Of a stretch of 64,000 nt of DNA, positions 63,552 to 64,000 are shown one piece after another (within the stretch, counting starts at the first letter, position 1; every line of letters starts with the position of its first letter). The translations under genes and the position numbers were made by a program. The notes below the pieces were generated by a model. It ran no database searches. It was not told the origin of the DNA and was given only the letters and a program-made list of their open reading frames with translations. The stretch is taken from assembly GCF_017308985.1 (NCBI RefSeq), contig NZ_JADWPE010000006.1:310001-374000 (forward strand), read 5' to 3'. Source of the stretch: Lysobacter changpingensis (GTDB lineage Bacteria > Pseudomonadota > Gammaproteobacteria > Xanthomonadales > Xanthomonadaceae).

Positions 63552-64000
63552 GCTGAGCCTCAGAACTGAGTAGACTTACGTTCGAGCATAGTTGCATAGA
63601 GACGCATTGGCACGTCTCTTGAGATCACCTATGCTGACGAACGGAGTGATCCTCGCCGGTGAATCAACATACTTATGTATGGAGTATGCTGATCGCACTA
63701 ATCGGCCCCCGGGGCTCCCCCCTCCCCCCCGTAAAAGACCAATAGCCTTTGGTGATCTGCTGCGGCGATCAGCGTCGCAGCAACTTGCCGCGACAAGGCT
63801 CGATGCAGCGCCCGCTTACGGGCCTGGGACGACGTGCCCGATCCCAGGCGGTCTAGTCGACCTGATTAGCGCGATAAGCGTCGTACAGCTCACCGCCGGT
63901 GCTGCTCGTGTAAAGCGCGGAATGCACCCCGATACCTAGAGAATTCTTAACAGTGAGTAGGCACGTCTCCACTCCAGGTAGAGTACTAGTGGCCGCCCCG
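63552..64000. other. Right-edge stretch without a convincing gene
   Basis: A 115-codon frame (63592-63939, TTG start) exists but has low complexity Pro/Arg stretches and no ribosome site. I see no tRNA or repeat here. Composition remains that of the island. Confidence 0.4.

Noticed and set aside
63592-63939. 115-codon plus frame near the right edge
   Set aside because: TTG start without ribosome site, biased composition, no family.
63920-63960. GAGAATTC with nearby CACCC similar to 47720-47742
   Set aside because: Short match that can occur by chance; no comM 5' sequence follows within the window.
1-64000. tRNA, rRNA, riboswitch or CRISPR array
   Set aside because: No such sequence recognised by eye on either strand; a dedicated search could still find a small RNA.

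Overview
The window looks like chromosomal DNA of a Xanthomonadaceae bacterium, most likely Lysobacter or a close relative. From about 1 to 47,700 the DNA is GC-rich. It carries an ole hydrocarbon cluster like that of Xanthomonas, a divergent LysR/aceBA glyoxylate locus, ubiJ-ubiB, an ECF sigma factor/Ser-Thr kinase pair upstream of vgrG, and GC-rich 'TGTAGCCCGGGTAAGCGAAGC' type interspersed repeats. From 47,701 to the right edge composition and codon use change (AT-richer, many ATA/AGA/TTA codons), and the genes are those of an accessory island. No rRNA, tRNA or CRISPR array was seen.

Layout. 1-6008 (minus): ECF sigma factor, kinase with C-terminal repeats, and a type VI secretion VgrG cut by the left edge. 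6159-21656: housekeeping and accessory genes (mutM, CHAD protein, fatty acid desaturase, EF-hand protein, metallo-beta-lactamase-fold protein, MocR regulator with divergent cupin, tex, M20 and M16 peptidases, trmL, SDR, DUF4156 lipoprotein). 21921-30248: oleA, oleB, a YkgJ-type Cys-cluster gene, oleC, then a membrane wHTH-TPR regulator and a secreted serine hydrolase, then oleD. 30337-35068: DUF1328, ubiJ, ubiB, truC-like pseudouridine synthase, arfB, acyltransferase. 35109-39187: LysR regulator divergent from aceB-aceA with clear palindromes between them. 39480-45725: a cNMP-binding/GGDEF protein followed by a poorly characterised RiPP-type locus, comprising a class III cyclase-like TPR membrane protein, three related precursor-like peptides on the opposite strand and a SagB-like FMN dehydrogenase. 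45950-46951: two related secreted proteins.

47089-47700 is the 3' part of comM (yifB), interrupted inside its Walker B segment. On the other side of the break is a tightly overlapping five-gene operon: three different tyrosine recombinases, a TnpC-like helix-turn-helix/coiled-coil protein and a small HigA-like XRE protein. The 5' part of comM is not found in the window, so the island either runs past 64,000 or has been rearranged. Beyond the recombinases lie a two-gene operon for Cys-rich exported proteins, a small secreted Cys-rich protein, about 1.9 kb with little coding evidence, and a 1630-residue Sec-exported RHS-repeat protein with a hydrophobic variable tip. A short zinc-ribbon membrane protein faces it.

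The two strongest candidates for little-described biology are the peptide-modification locus (40,555-45,725) and the recombinase-trio island in comM (47,701 onward).
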